64,000 nucleotides of DNA from Clostridioides difficile CD160 (GTDB lineage: Bacteria > Bacillota > Clostridia > Peptostreptococcales > Peptostreptococcaceae), in the NCBI RefSeq assembly GCF_000449425.2, contig NZ_AVHW01000089.1, positions 186,001 to 250,000 on the forward strand, given 5' to 3'. Shown here piece after piece: positions 28,187 through 37,778 of the stretch; the first letter of the stretch is position 1, and each line of letters starts with the position of its first letter. The position numbers were made by a program, and so were the translations under genes. The notes below the pieces were generated by a model. It had not been told where the DNA came from. It ran no database searches and saw only the letters and a list, made by a program, of their open reading frames with translations.

Positions 28187-29641
28187 CTACATTTTACTTA
28201 AGCATTCATTTGCAACTTCTTTATCATCAAAATGATGCTTAACTTTACCTATAATTTGATAAGTCTCATGTCCCTTACCTGTTATAATAACAACATCATT
28301 TTTCTTTGCTGTACTTATGGCCTCTGCTATAGCCTGTTTTCTATCAACAACAATATGATAATTTTCTTTTTTCTTATCAATTCCTTCAAGTATATCTTTT
28401 ATTATTGCTTCTGGTTCTTCAGTTCTTGGATTATCAGAAGTTATAATACATAAATCAGAATACTTTTGTCCAATAGCTCCCATTAAAGGTCTCTTTTCAG
28501 TATCTCTATCTCCACCACATCCAAATACAGAAATTATTTTTCCTTCTGCAAATTGTTGAGTTGTTTTCAATACATTTTCAAGTGCATCAGGAGTATGAGC
28601 ATAATCTACAATTACACTTATACCCTTATCATTTGGAACTGTTTCAAACCTTCCTGATACTCCATTAGAAAGTCTAAGCCCTTCTTTATACACTGGTTTA
28701 GGTATACCAAGTACATAACAAGCAGCTATAACTGCCAAAGTATTATATACTGTAAACATTCCTGGAACAGGTATAAATATAACTTCTTCATAAGAAGGTG
28801 TTATTAATCTATAAGATACCCCATCTGAATCTGATTTTATATCTCTAGCCATAAAATCAGCTTTAGTGTCAACACCATAAGTGTAACAAGGTACATTTAA
28901 ACTTTTTACATTTTCGTATATCTTTTTTCCACCTTCATCATCTATATTTATTATATTAGCCATAGTAGTCTTAAAAAATAATTTTTCTTTGGCTTTTCTA
29001 TAGTCCTCTAAATCTTTATGAAAATCTAAATGGTCAGGTGTTAAATTTGTAAATATGCCCAGTTTAAAGTCTGTCTCATCAACTCTATTTAATGCCAATG
29101 AGTGAGATGAAACTTCCATCGCACAGTAATCACATCCATTATCTAACATGTTATTAAAATGATATTGTAAATCTATACTTTCTGGAGTTGTTGAACTTGA
29201 AACAATGTCTTTTTCCCCATCAAAAATTTTTATAGTTCCTATAAGACCAACTTTATTTTTATTTAAAGTTAATATCTCATTTAGTATAGTAGTTATACTA
29301 GTTTTTCCATTAGTACCTGTAACTCCTATAACATTAAATTTCTGAGATGGATGATTATAAAAATTATCAGCTATTTTTGCCATATCTTTTCTTGTATCTT
29401 TTACCTTTATAAATGTATATCCTTCTATTTCTACATCTTCTTCAACAATAAAGGCTTTTGCTCCCTTTTCTACAGCATCTTTTATATACTTATGGCCATC
29501 TGATACAAATCCTTTTATACATACAAATAATGTACCTTCTGTAACCTTTCTTGAATCATATTGTACATTATTAATATCTATATTTAATTCACCTTTGACA
29601 TTGATTATATCCAACCCTTGTATAATATCATTTAATTTCAT
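28187..29641 (-). CDS. murE: UDP-MurNAc-L-Ala-D-Glu:meso-DAP ligase MurE
   Basis: Adds the third stem-peptide residue to peptidoglycan precursor. 484 residues with the N-terminal UDP-sugar domain, ATP loop GVTGTNGKTSITTIL, NLTPDHLDFHKDLEDY and the C-terminal selectivity motif DNPRTEEP. DNPR is the mark of meso-diaminopimelate ligases, so the wall is DAP type. GGAGG is 9 bases before the ATG. It sits about 9 kb from the rest of the mur genes, with its own terminator, and is divergent from the AraC regulator. Confidence 0.96.
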   Translation of the reverse strand: MKLNDIIQGLDIINVKGELNIDINNVQYDSRKVTEGTLFVCIKGFVSDGHKYIKDAVEKGAKAFIVEEDVEIEGYTFIKVKDTRKDMAKIADNFYNHPSQKFNVIGVTGTNGKTSITTILNEILTLNKNKVGLIGTIKIFDGEKDIVSSSTTPESIDLQYHFNNMLDNGCDYCAMEVSSHSLALNRVDETDFKLGIFTNLTPDHLDFHKDLEDYRKAKEKLFFKTTMANIINIDDEGGKKIYENVKSLNVPCYTYGVDTKADFMARDIKSDSDGVSYRLITPSYEEVIFIPVPGMFTVYNTLAVIAACYVLGIPKPVYKEGLRLSNGVSGRFETVPNDKGISVIVDYAHTPDALENVLKTTQQFAEGKIISVFGCGGDRDTEKRPLMGAIGQKYSDLCIITSDNPRTEEPEAIIKDILEGIDKKKENYHIVVDRKQAIAEAISTAKKNDVVIITGKGHETYQIIGKVKHHFDDKEVANECLSKM

Positions 29642-29735
29642 AAATGCTTTCCTCCCTTTAAACTCTTTCTGCTAAAATTACACTACATATAATATTATAT
29701 TAAGAATTTTTTACTATGTGAATGGTTAAAAATGC

Positions 29736-29764
29736 TTGAAATATTGCAAAAAATGCTCTATACT
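29736..29764 (+). promoter_or_regulatory. Predicted sigma-A promoter of the AraC regulator
   Basis: TTGAAA and TATACT are separated by 17 bases. The -35 falls on an upstream in-frame TTG, which excludes the longest reading of the AraC gene and supports the ATG at 29805. Confidence 0.65.
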
Positions 29765-29804
29765 TTTCTATAATATAAATCTAGAAAGGTCTTATATAAA
29801 AACT

Positions 29805-30674
29805 ATGGATAAAAAAATTGGATACTTAAATGATAATTTTAAAATATTTAATATTAGGGACAAAAAAGATATAAAATTTGAATACCATAATCACGATTTT
29901 AATAAGATAATTATATTTATAGATGGAAATGTCACTTATTTTGTTGAAGGGATTCCTTATAAACTAAAGCCTTGGGATATACTTTTTATAAGTAATAATG
30001 AAATCCATAAACCAGTTATAGATTCAAATGTATTTTATGAGAGAATTGCAATATGGATTAGCCCAGAATTTATGAAAAAAAATAGTGATATTACTAGTGA
30101 CTTAGAAAAATGTTTTAAAATAGCTACAGAAAATAAATGTAATAGGTTGCGTTTAAATATACATGATATTCAATCCATTAAGACTTTTATTGAACAAATA
30201 AATATTTCTGAATCTAACAATGAATTTGGAAATGAAATATTGAGGAATACACTATTTATACAACTTATGATATTCTTAAATAGAATTTTCTTAAAAAATG
30301 AAAATATAGAATCAACAGAAGATGTTTTTTATGATGAAACCATAAAAAAAATATTAAACTATATAAATTCAAATATAGATAATAAACTTTCCATAGATAG
30401 TATATCGTCTGAATTTTTTATAAGTAAATATTATCTTATGAGAAAATTTAAGTCTTATACTGGAACATCCATACACAATTATATAGTTCAAAAAAGATTA
30501 ATTTTAGCAAAAACATTAATAATTAATGGCAATCTTATGAGTGAAGTTTGTAGTAAATGTGGATTCAATGATTATTCTAGTTTTGTAAGAGCATTTAAAA
30601 AGTACTATGGTGTATCTCCTAAAAATTATATAAACAATAAAAATCCTTTAGATATTACTCTTTTAGATGAGTAA
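29805..30674 (+). CDS. AraC-family transcriptional regulator with cupin domain
   Basis: 289 residues. The N-terminal half is a cupin-like ligand-binding domain (FEYHNHDFNKIIIFIDGN, KPWDILFISNNEIHKP, the sugar-type AraC pattern). The C-terminal ~100 residues carry two helix-turn-helix motifs (SIDSISSEFFISKYYLMRKF and MSEVCSKCGFNDYSSFVRAF) and the AraC signature FKKYYGVSPKNY. The effector and targets are unknown: its neighbours are murE (divergent) and a Na+/H+ antiporter (convergent), and neither is an obvious target. The ribosome site is weak (AAAGG, 14 bases upstream). Confidence 0.88.
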   Translation: MDKKIGYLNDNFKIFNIRDKKDIKFEYHNHDFNKIIIFIDGNVTYFVEGIPYKLKPWDILFISNNEIHKPVIDSNVFYERIAIWISPEFMKKNSDITSDLEKCFKIATENKCNRLRLNIHDIQSIKTFIEQINISESNNEFGNEILRNTLFIQLMIFLNRIFLKNENIESTEDVFYDETIKKILNYINSNIDNKLSIDSISSEFFISKYYLMRKFKSYTGTSIHNYIVQKRLILAKTLIINGNLMSEVCSKCGFNDYSSFVRAFKKYYGVSPKNYINNKNPLDITLLDE

Positions 30675-30706
30675 ATTATTTATTATAAATTTTCTTTTAA
30701 TAAATA

Positions 30707-30745
30707 CAAGAGATATTAGTATATTTATCTTACTAATATCTCTTG
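30707..30745. terminator. Bidirectional terminator between the AraC gene and the antiporter
   Basis: Perfect 15-bp stem CAAGAGATATTAGTA/TACTAATATCTCTTG between convergent genes. Confidence 0.8.
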
Positions 30746-30765
30746 TTTGCTAATATTTCAAAATA

Positions 30766-32805
30766 TTATTCTATCATCATCATTTCATCATAAAGAATAT
30801 TCTCCAATAACTCCTTAGCTACTTCTCTTGATATTTGTCTAGTTTCAACTAATTGTTGAACACTATCTCTTTCACTTTGGATTGCCATTAGCCTATAGTA
30901 TTCTACTTTCGCTTCAAACTTATCATCATTTTGAATCTTTCTAGTTAGCCAATTTAAATAACGATTATAAAATCTGATTGCTATTAATGATTCATGTCTG
31001 TTATTCTCATCAGTATTTTTATTTATAAATAATATAGCAGTTTTAGTAGAAAGTGCATATGCATGATGAAATTCTTTAATTATTTCTGTATTTTCAGATA
31101 TTAGTTTTGTAATTTTTTCTTTTACTTCTATCTTTACTTTTCTATCTATAATCCACATACTTATTTTTAACTTTGCAATCTTAAATATAGATTTCTGAAC
31201 AGATTTTCTTGATTTTGTAATATAAAATCTATACAATTTAAATGCTCTATCAGAAATTTTCCCATCTTCTAATAGTTTTTGAACTGCCAATAATCCCTGA
31301 TGGTCTGCTTGTGCAATCATCATACTTATAAGTTTGTTATCTGGAGTATTTAATATTCCCTTTTCAGAGTCTACCAACTGTTCATTTAAATCATGTATAA
31401 CTGGTTGTACTTCTTGTGCTTTTTCATTACTGAGTTTTAAAATAGCTTCTTTCAAAATTATTTGATATGCCTCTTTATCAGATAATAAATATTCTGACTC
31501 TCGTACATCACTTTTTAATAGTCTTGGCAATAAAATTGTTGCCAATATCAAACTTATAAGAATAACTTCTGATGATATGAATAAAACAGTATCCCTCATC
31601 GGAAATGCATCTCCACTAGCTAGATAAAATGGTATGGACAATGCAGTTGCTAGTGTAAATGTACCATGAATACCACAAGTAGCAACTATTAATGAGTATT
31701 TACATCTAGAAATACTGTCTTTTACAACTTCTTCATTCTTAAAACCTAAAAAACCTCTAAAGAAATTATTTAATGGATTCTTCTTAGTTTTTATAAAAGA
31801 ATCATGCCATAAATATACACAGATAAACCTTATAGCGAATAAAATAAGTACAATTAAAACAGCAATAAAAGTCAATTTCAATGCCATATTTTCATTTTTA
31901 GTACTAAGTCCCCTATATATGCTTGGCAATAAAAAACCAAGTAATGTAAAGACAAACCCATTCAATACATACTCTAAAACATACCATGTATTATCTGATA
32001 TTATTCTTAATTTAGTAGTTGTATTTTGTAAATGTTCTTTTTCAATTCCATGAGCTATTCCTGCCATTACAACAGCTAAGATTCCAGACACTCCTACTTC
32101 TTCTGCCACAAAATACACAAAAAGTGGAGTCATTATTTGTATAACTATTACCATTGGAATTTCTTCTAGATTCCACTTATGTAATCTAAGTCTTATTTTT
32201 ATAATTATATATCCTAAAAGGCATCCTAATATTATTCCTCCAAAAGCAGTAATTATAAATTGAATACCCGCTTCTTTTATTGAAAATGCGCCTGTAACTG
32301 TGGCAAGTACTGCAACTTTAAATGCTACTACTCCAGCAGCATCATTTAATAGAGATTCCCCTTCAAGTATACTCATCATATTTTTAGGGAAATCTAACCC
32401 TTGTGTGATTGATTTTACTGCCACTAAATCAGTTGGAGATATTACTGCCGCTAGAGCAAATGAAACTGACAGAGGCATCTCAGGAATAATAAAATGTATA
32501 AAGATTCCACCTGCAAATACAGTTGTTAAAACTAGACCAAATGCAAGAAGTAAAATTGGTTTTCTAAGTTCTAATAACTCTTTTCTCGATACATTTTGAC
32601 CTTCACTAAATAATAATGGAGCTATGATACATATTACAAATATTTCTGGATTAAATGAAAATGAGAATTTAAATGGCAAAATAGACAATACAACTCCTAA
32701 TACAATTTGATATATTGCAAGAGGAATACTGTTCCACTTTTTACTAAGTACAGTTGAAATTGTTGTACAAACTAATAACCCTAACAATGTTACTAAAATT
32801 GACAC
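30766..32805 (-). CDS. CPA1-family Na+/H+ antiporter (NhaP type)
   Basis: 679 residues: about 12-13 membrane segments (to ~residue 430), then a long cytoplasmic tail of about 240 mostly helical, charged residues. Family marks are ISPTDLVAVKSI and SLLNDAAGVVAFK, with the Asn-Asp pair of electroneutral CPA1 exchangers. It should export Na+ (or K+) in exchange for H+ for pH and salt balance. The tail may be a regulatory domain. GAGGGG precedes a GTG; the in-frame TTG six codons upstream overlaps the ribosome site, so the GTG is chosen. Confidence 0.88.
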   Translation of the reverse strand: MSILVTLLGLLVCTTISTVLSKKWNSIPLAIYQIVLGVVLSILPFKFSFSFNPEIFVICIIAPLLFSEGQNVSRKELLELRKPILLLAFGLVLTTVFAGGIFIHFIIPEMPLSVSFALAAVISPTDLVAVKSITQGLDFPKNMMSILEGESLLNDAAGVVAFKVAVLATVTGAFSIKEAGIQFIITAFGGIILGCLLGYIIIKIRLRLHKWNLEEIPMVIVIQIMTPLFVYFVAEEVGVSGILAVVMAGIAHGIEKEHLQNTTTKLRIISDNTWYVLEYVLNGFVFTLLGFLLPSIYRGLSTKNENMALKLTFIAVLIVLILFAIRFICVYLWHDSFIKTKKNPLNNFFRGFLGFKNEEVVKDSISRCKYSLIVATCGIHGTFTLATALSIPFYLASGDAFPMRDTVLFISSEVILISLILATILLPRLLKSDVRESEYLLSDKEAYQIILKEAILKLSNEKAQEVQPVIHDLNEQLVDSEKGILNTPDNKLISMMIAQADHQGLLAVQKLLEDGKISDRAFKLYRFYITKSRKSVQKSIFKIAKLKISMWIIDRKVKIEVKEKITKLISENTEIIKEFHHAYALSTKTAILFINKNTDENNRHESLIAIRFYNRYLNWLTRKIQNDDKFEAKVEYYRLMAIQSERDSVQQLVETRQISREVAKELLENILYDEMMMIE

Positions 32806-32946
32806 ATCTACCCCTCTTTTCAATAATTACATTATAGATTAAACTTATATATCAACTAACTTAATATTAACAGCATATAATTTTATCTGCATCAAAAAAT
32901 TTTCAATTTATTCTATTATATATGTCATTCTTAATTTTGAAAATAT

Positions 32947-33918
32947 CTATACTAGATGACACGAAACAAAATGATTTCTTGATATTTCTTTTAAAACTGG
33001 AACTTCTATTTTGCATATTTCTTTACAATAAGGGCATCTTGTATGAAACTTACATCCACTTGGTGGGTTTGTTGGAGAAGGTATATCTCCTTTTAATATA
33101 ATTCTATTTTTCTTAATTGTAGGGTCTTGTATTGGTACTGCACTCATAAGTGCTTTTGTGTATGGATGTTGAGAATGCAAGTAAAGTTCTTCTTTAGTTG
33201 CAATTTCTATTATAGAGCCTAGGTACATAACACAGACTCTATGTGCAATATGATTTACCACGCTCAAGTCATGAGATATAAACAAATACGAAAGTTTATA
33301 TTTCTCCTGTAAATCCATAAGCAAATTTATAATTTGAGATTGAATAGAAACATCTAGTGCAGAGACAGGTTCATCACAAACTATAAATTCTGGATTTAAT
33401 GCTAATGCTCTTGCTATACCTATTCTCTGTCTTTGACCTCCAGAAAACTCACCTGGTTTCCTATTTAAATGATACTTAGAAAGTCCACAATTCTCTACAA
33501 CATTTAGTATATTATCTTTTATTTCATTCTTTGGTACTAAATTATGTTCTATAACTGCCTCAGATATTATTTGCTCTACATTTAATCTTGGATTTAATGA
33601 GCTATATGGGTCTTGAAATATCATTTGCATTTTGGGTCTTAATTTTCTAAGTTGTTCCTTCTCTAACTTATATATATCTATACCATTAAATTCAACTTTA
33701 CCTTCAGTTTTTTCAATTAACCTAAGAATTGTTCTTCCAGCAGTTGATTTTCCACATCCTGATTCTCCAACTATAGCCAAAGTTTCTCCTTTTTTTAAAT
33801 CAAAAGAAACTCCATCTACTGCCTTTACATATTTAACTTCCTTATCAAACAATCCAGATTTAACTTCAAAATACTTTTTAAGACCTTCTACTTTTAATAA
33901 ACTTGTTTCCCTTTCCAT
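32947..33918 (-). CDS. appF: Oligopeptide ABC transporter ATP-binding protein AppF
   Basis: 323 residues. Walker A GESGCGKSTAGRTI, Q-loop MQMIFQDPYSSLNPRLN, ABC signature EFSGGQRQRIGIARAL, Walker B EFIVCDEPVSALD and the OppF-type C-terminal cysteine region (SGCKFHTRCPYCKEICK) that in this family can bind an iron-sulfur cluster. The ATG directly follows the appD stop, so the genes are translationally coupled. It works with AppD, the AppBC channel and AppA, encoded divergently. Confidence 0.95.
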   Translation of the reverse strand: MERETSLLKVEGLKKYFEVKSGLFDKEVKYVKAVDGVSFDLKKGETLAIVGESGCGKSTAGRTILRLIEKTEGKVEFNGIDIYKLEKEQLRKLRPKMQMIFQDPYSSLNPRLNVEQIISEAVIEHNLVPKNEIKDNILNVVENCGLSKYHLNRKPGEFSGGQRQRIGIARALALNPEFIVCDEPVSALDVSIQSQIINLLMDLQEKYKLSYLFISHDLSVVNHIAHRVCVMYLGSIIEIATKEELYLHSQHPYTKALMSAVPIQDPTIKKNRIILKGDIPSPTNPPSGCKFHTRCPYCKEICKIEVPVLKEISRNHFVSCHLV

Positions 33919-34896
33919 TTATATCTCCTCCTTTGTATATAACCAACATGCAATACTATGACCATCATTCAATTCTATTAAAGGAGGTATCTGAGTTCTA
34001 CATTTATCACATACTTTTTCACATCTATCACTAAAGTAACAAGAATCTGGTATTCCAATTGGGTTTGGTACTTGTCCTGGAATTGAATACAATCTTTTTC
34101 CTTTGTTTTCTCCAAGAATAGGTTTTGACTTTAAAAGTCCAATAGTATAAGGATGTTTTGGATTTTTAAATAATTCAACAACCTCTGCTACTTCTATAAT
34201 TTTGCCAGCATACATTACTGCTACTTTATCACACATTTCTGCAACTACTCCCAAATCATGTGTAATCATCATTATAGACGTGTTTAATTTTTCTTTTATA
34301 TTTTTCATTATATCTAGAACTTGAGCTTGAATAGTAACATCTAAAGCTGTTGTTGGTTCATCAGCTATAAGTAATTTTGGATTACATGATAAAGCCATAG
34401 CTATCATTATTCTCTGTCTCATACCACCAGATAACTCATGTGGATATGAATTATATATTTCTTCAGCTCTCGGTATTTCTACTAGCTTTATCATATCTAT
34501 TACCTTTTTTTTAGCCTCTTCTTTTGATAAATCTTGATGCAACATAATTCCTTCAATGATTTGATTCCCAACAGTAAATGCTGGATTTAAAGATGTCATT
34601 GGCTCTTGAAAAATCATAGATATCTCATTTCCTCTTATTCCCATAAGTTCATTTTCATTCATCTTTAAAATGTCTTTACCTTGAAATATTATTTCCCCAC
34701 CTTCTATTTTTGATGTTGGAAGTAACTTCATCAAAGACATAGCTGTTACAGATTTACCACATCCTGATTCTCCAACTATTCCAATAGTTTCACCTTCATT
34801 TATATTAAAACTTACTCCATTTACACTTTTGACAATACCTTTATCTGTATGAAAATAAACTTTTAAATCTCTAACTTCAACTAGTGTTTTATTCAT
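33919..34896 (-). CDS. appD: Oligopeptide ABC transporter ATP-binding protein AppD
   Basis: 325 residues. Walker A GESGCGKSVTAMSLM, Q-loop MIFQEPMTSLNPAF, signature HELSGGMRQRIMIAMAL, Walker B LLIADEPTTALD, and a cysteine-rich C-terminus (DSCYFSDRCEKVCDKC) typical of OppD. GAGAGGAG precedes the ATG. It is transcribed divergently from appABC with a 217-base control region between. In C. difficile, App- and Opp-type peptide importers are known to delay sporulation entry, which links this locus to the sporulation genes at the window start. Confidence 0.95.
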   Translation of the reverse strand: MNKTLVEVRDLKVYFHTDKGIVKSVNGVSFNINEGETIGIVGESGCGKSVTAMSLMKLLPTSKIEGGEIIFQGKDILKMNENELMGIRGNEISMIFQEPMTSLNPAFTVGNQIIEGIMLHQDLSKEEAKKKVIDMIKLVEIPRAEEIYNSYPHELSGGMRQRIMIAMALSCNPKLLIADEPTTALDVTIQAQVLDIMKNIKEKLNTSIMMITHDLGVVAEMCDKVAVMYAGKIIEVAEVVELFKNPKHPYTIGLLKSKPILGENKGKRLYSIPGQVPNPIGIPDSCYFSDRCEKVCDKCRTQIPPLIELNDGHSIACWLYTKEEI

Positions 34897-35039
34897 TATT
34901 TTCTCCTCTCAGCAAAATTGCTTAAAATAACATACACTTTTTGATTGTATTTTATAAAATTTTAAATTACAACATTTTCTTACATTTTATTCTTTTTTTC
35001 TATCAATTAAAACAGTATAATAGTTATTTTCTATATATA

Positions 35040-35067
35040 TTGATTTAATAATGATTCTTATTATACA
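35040..35067 (+). promoter_or_regulatory. Predicted promoter of appABC
   Basis: TTGATT and TATACA are spaced by 16 bases, about 47 bases before the appA ATG. A TATAAT at 35015-35020 without a good -35 is an alternative. Confidence 0.45.
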
Positions 35068-35113
35068 ATGAAAATATGCGTCAAATATTATTTTATGGAG
35101 GTTTTATAAGAAT

Positions 35114-36682
35114 ATGAAATTCAAAAAATTGGCATCATTAATCTTAGTTTCGGCATTAATGCTTACATTCACAGCTTGTAGTTCTAATGATAAAGATAAG
35201 TCTAGTGGAGGAGGAGAAAGTAAATCTGGTGGAACTGTTGTAATTCCTATGGCAAGTGACCCTGACATAATCAATGGAGCTTTTGCAAATGTTAAAGAAG
35301 ATTCTCTTGCATCAAATATAGTTTATGCTCCTCTTTATACTTACGAAAAAGGAAATTTAGTAAATTATCTAGCAGAAAAAGTAGATTTTAAAGATAGTAA
35401 GGAGTTAACTATAAAATTAAAATCCAACTTAAAATGGCATGATGGAAAACCAATAACTGCTGAAGATGTTTTATTTACATTTAATACAGTTTTAGATGAA
35501 AAACAAAATTCACCATCAAGACAATACTTATTGATAGGCGAAAAACCAGTTAAAGTAGAAAAAGTTGATGATTTAACTGTTAAGATTACCTTACCAACTG
35601 CAAGTGAATCTTTCTTGTATGGTATATCTAAAATAGCTCCAATACCTAAACATATATTTGAAGGAGAAGCAAATATAGCTAAATCAGAAAAAAACAATAA
35701 TCCAGTTGGTTCTGGGGCATTCAAATTTAAAGAATGGAAAAAAGGTGAAAGCATAGTATTTGAAAAAAATGCAGATTATTTTGGTGGAGAACCTAAGGCA
35801 GACTCTATCGCATTAAAAATAATACCTAATGAAGCATCTCAAGAAGCAGCTTTAAATAATGGTGAAATTTCAATTATGAAAACATCTGCTGAAGGATATG
35901 AAAAAGCAAAATCAAATTCAAACTTACAAACTTACACTTATAGTGAAGAAAGATTAAATTATATTGTATTTAACCAAAATATAGCAAATATGGCTAATAA
36001 AGAAGTAAGACAAGCATTATCATATGCTTTGAATAGAAACGAAATGATAGAATCAGCATATGGAAAAGAAGGTTCTGTACCTGCTAAATCTATATTAGTT
36101 CCAGAAGCAGACTTCTACACTGAAGAAGGTGTTGAAGGATATAACCAAGATACAAATAAAGCTAAAGACTTATTAGCTAAAAGTGGTGTTAAAATTGATA
36201 AATTAAAAATAGGTTATAACACAGGTAGATTTGGACATAAAAACTATGCTTTAGTAGCTCAACAAGAGTTGAAAAAAATTGGTATAGAAGCTGAAATAGT
36301 TCCTTATGAAAGTAAAGCTTTCTTCAATATATTATTTAGTAATGGTACTGAATGTGATATGTATATAAATGGATATGCTTGGGGATTAGAGCCAAATCCA
36401 TATAGAGGTATGTTTGAAACTGGTCAATACTGTAATCAAACTAAATATTCTAATACTGAAATAGATGCTTTATGGGAAAAAGGATTTACTGAATTAGACA
36501 AAGAAAAACGTAAAGAAATATACAAACAAATACAACAAGATATATCTAAAGATGCACCTATTTACACTATAGATTATGAACAGAATTTAATGGCAGCTCA
36601 AAAAAGTTTAAAAGGAATAGAAGATGCTAAACCATCTCCTGCAATATTATTTGAAGACTGGTCTAAGCTATATGTAGAATAA
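35114..36682 (+). CDS. appA: Oligopeptide-binding lipoprotein AppA
   Basis: 522 residues of the family 5 peptide-binding class (OppA/AppA/DppA). Signal peptide with lipobox MLTFTAC (Cys22). Family motifs are LKSNLKWHDGKPITAEDVLF, NPVGSGAFKFKEWKKGES and NKEVRQALSYALNRNEMIE. It captures peptides outside the membrane and passes them to AppBC. GGAGG lies 12 bases before the ATG. It is followed by a large stem-loop before appB, an arrangement often used to keep binding-protein mRNA more abundant than permease mRNA. Confidence 0.95.
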   Translation: MKFKKLASLILVSALMLTFTACSSNDKDKSSGGGESKSGGTVVIPMASDPDIINGAFANVKEDSLASNIVYAPLYTYEKGNLVNYLAEKVDFKDSKELTIKLKSNLKWHDGKPITAEDVLFTFNTVLDEKQNSPSRQYLLIGEKPVKVEKVDDLTVKITLPTASESFLYGISKIAPIPKHIFEGEANIAKSEKNNNPVGSGAFKFKEWKKGESIVFEKNADYFGGEPKADSIALKIIPNEASQEAALNNGEISIMKTSAEGYEKAKSNSNLQTYTYSEERLNYIVFNQNIANMANKEVRQALSYALNRNEMIESAYGKEGSVPAKSILVPEADFYTEEGVEGYNQDTNKAKDLLAKSGVKIDKLKIGYNTGRFGHKNYALVAQQELKKIGIEAEIVPYESKAFFNILFSNGTECDMYINGYAWGLEPNPYRGMFETGQYCNQTKYSNTEIDALWEKGFTELDKEKRKEIYKQIQQDISKDAPIYTIDYEQNLMAAQKSLKGIEDAKPSPAILFEDWSKLYVE

Positions 36683-36712
36683 TTTATGTAAAATTTTATA
36701 TTATTAATTAAA

Positions 36713-36798
36713 AAGGGAGATGTCTAAAAATAATATGGCAACTTTGAACTTAGTGTCCATTGCATTGTTTTATTATTCTAAAACGAGACATCTCCCTT
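36713..36798 (+). repeat. Large stem-loop between appA and appB
   Basis: Perfect 13-base arms AAGGGAGATGTCT (36713-36725) and AGACATCTCCCTT (36786-36798) enclose 60 bases whose ends can pair further (AAAATAATA/TATTATT). No T run follows, so it is not a plain terminator. It ends just before the appB ribosome site AGGAG. Confidence 0.75.
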
Positions 36799-36816
36799 AA
36801 TTAGGAGAATTCATTT

Positions 36817-37776
36817 ATGTTGAAATTAATATTAAATAGAGTAAAAGTTTTAATACCTATGTTAATCTTAATATCTATATTATCATTTGGACTTTTAGAA
36901 TTAGCTCCTGGTGACCCAGCAGATGCGTATATAAATCCTTTAATGTCTGCACAAGATATTGAAAATATAAGAGTTAACATGGGACTTGATAAACCAGTAT
37001 ACATAAGATACTTAAGTTGGTTAAAAAACACTTTAAGTGGAAATCTAGGTATTTCTTATATAAACCATATGCCTGTTACAGAACAAATTATGGAAAAGAT
37101 GGGAAATACATTTATTCTTATGGGAACTTCTTTAATATTTTCAATATTAGTAGCTATACCTCTTGGAATATTTTTAGCTGTAAATAAAAATTCAATAACT
37201 AGTAAAATATCATCTATCTTTAATTATATAGGTGTTTCTATTCCTTCTTTTTGGATAGGTATGATACTCATTTCAATTTTTTCAGTTAAATTTAACGTTT
37301 TTCCATCAGGAGGTATGCATACTATTGGAAATGATAGTCTTGGAGATTTAGTAAAACATTTAGTATTACCTGTAATAACTTTAGGCCTATATAATACAGC
37401 TATTTTTACAAATTATGTAGAAGCTAGTGTAAGTGAACAATTAAAAAAACAGTATGTTGTTACAGCAAGAGCAAAAGGATTATCAGAAAAAGTCATACTC
37501 TTTAAACATGTCTTGAAAAACTCACTAACATCATTAGTTACAATTCTTGGTATGAGTATACAAAAATTAGTTACTGGTGCATTTGTTACAGAAGTAGTTT
37601 TCTCTTGGCCAGGTATGGGTAGACTAATGATTGATTCGATTTTTTCAAGAGATTATACCATAATTATGGCAATAACTATGCTATCAGCACTCTTTTTAAT
37701 TTTAGGTAATCTAGTTGCTGATATATTATATCTATTAATTGACCCTAAGATTAAATCCAGCAAGGGAGGGTTCTAA
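36817..37776 (+). CDS. appB: Oligopeptide ABC transporter permease AppB
   Basis: 319 residues, six membrane segments, with the DppB/OppB N-terminal pattern (LISILSFGLLELAPGDPADA) and the coupling-loop EAA motif (ARAKGLSEKVILFKHVLKN). It forms one half of the membrane channel, contacting AppD/AppF. TTAGGAG precedes the ATG. appC begins two bases after its stop. Confidence 0.94.
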   Translation: MLKLILNRVKVLIPMLILISILSFGLLELAPGDPADAYINPLMSAQDIENIRVNMGLDKPVYIRYLSWLKNTLSGNLGISYINHMPVTEQIMEKMGNTFILMGTSLIFSILVAIPLGIFLAVNKNSITSKISSIFNYIGVSIPSFWIGMILISIFSVKFNVFPSGGMHTIGNDSLGDLVKHLVLPVITLGLYNTAIFTNYVEASVSEQLKKQYVVTARAKGLSEKVILFKHVLKNSLTSLVTILGMSIQKLVTGAFVTEVVFSWPGMGRLMIDSIFSRDYTIIMAITMLSALFLILGNLVADILYLLIDPKIKSSKGGF

Positions 37777-37778
37777 CT

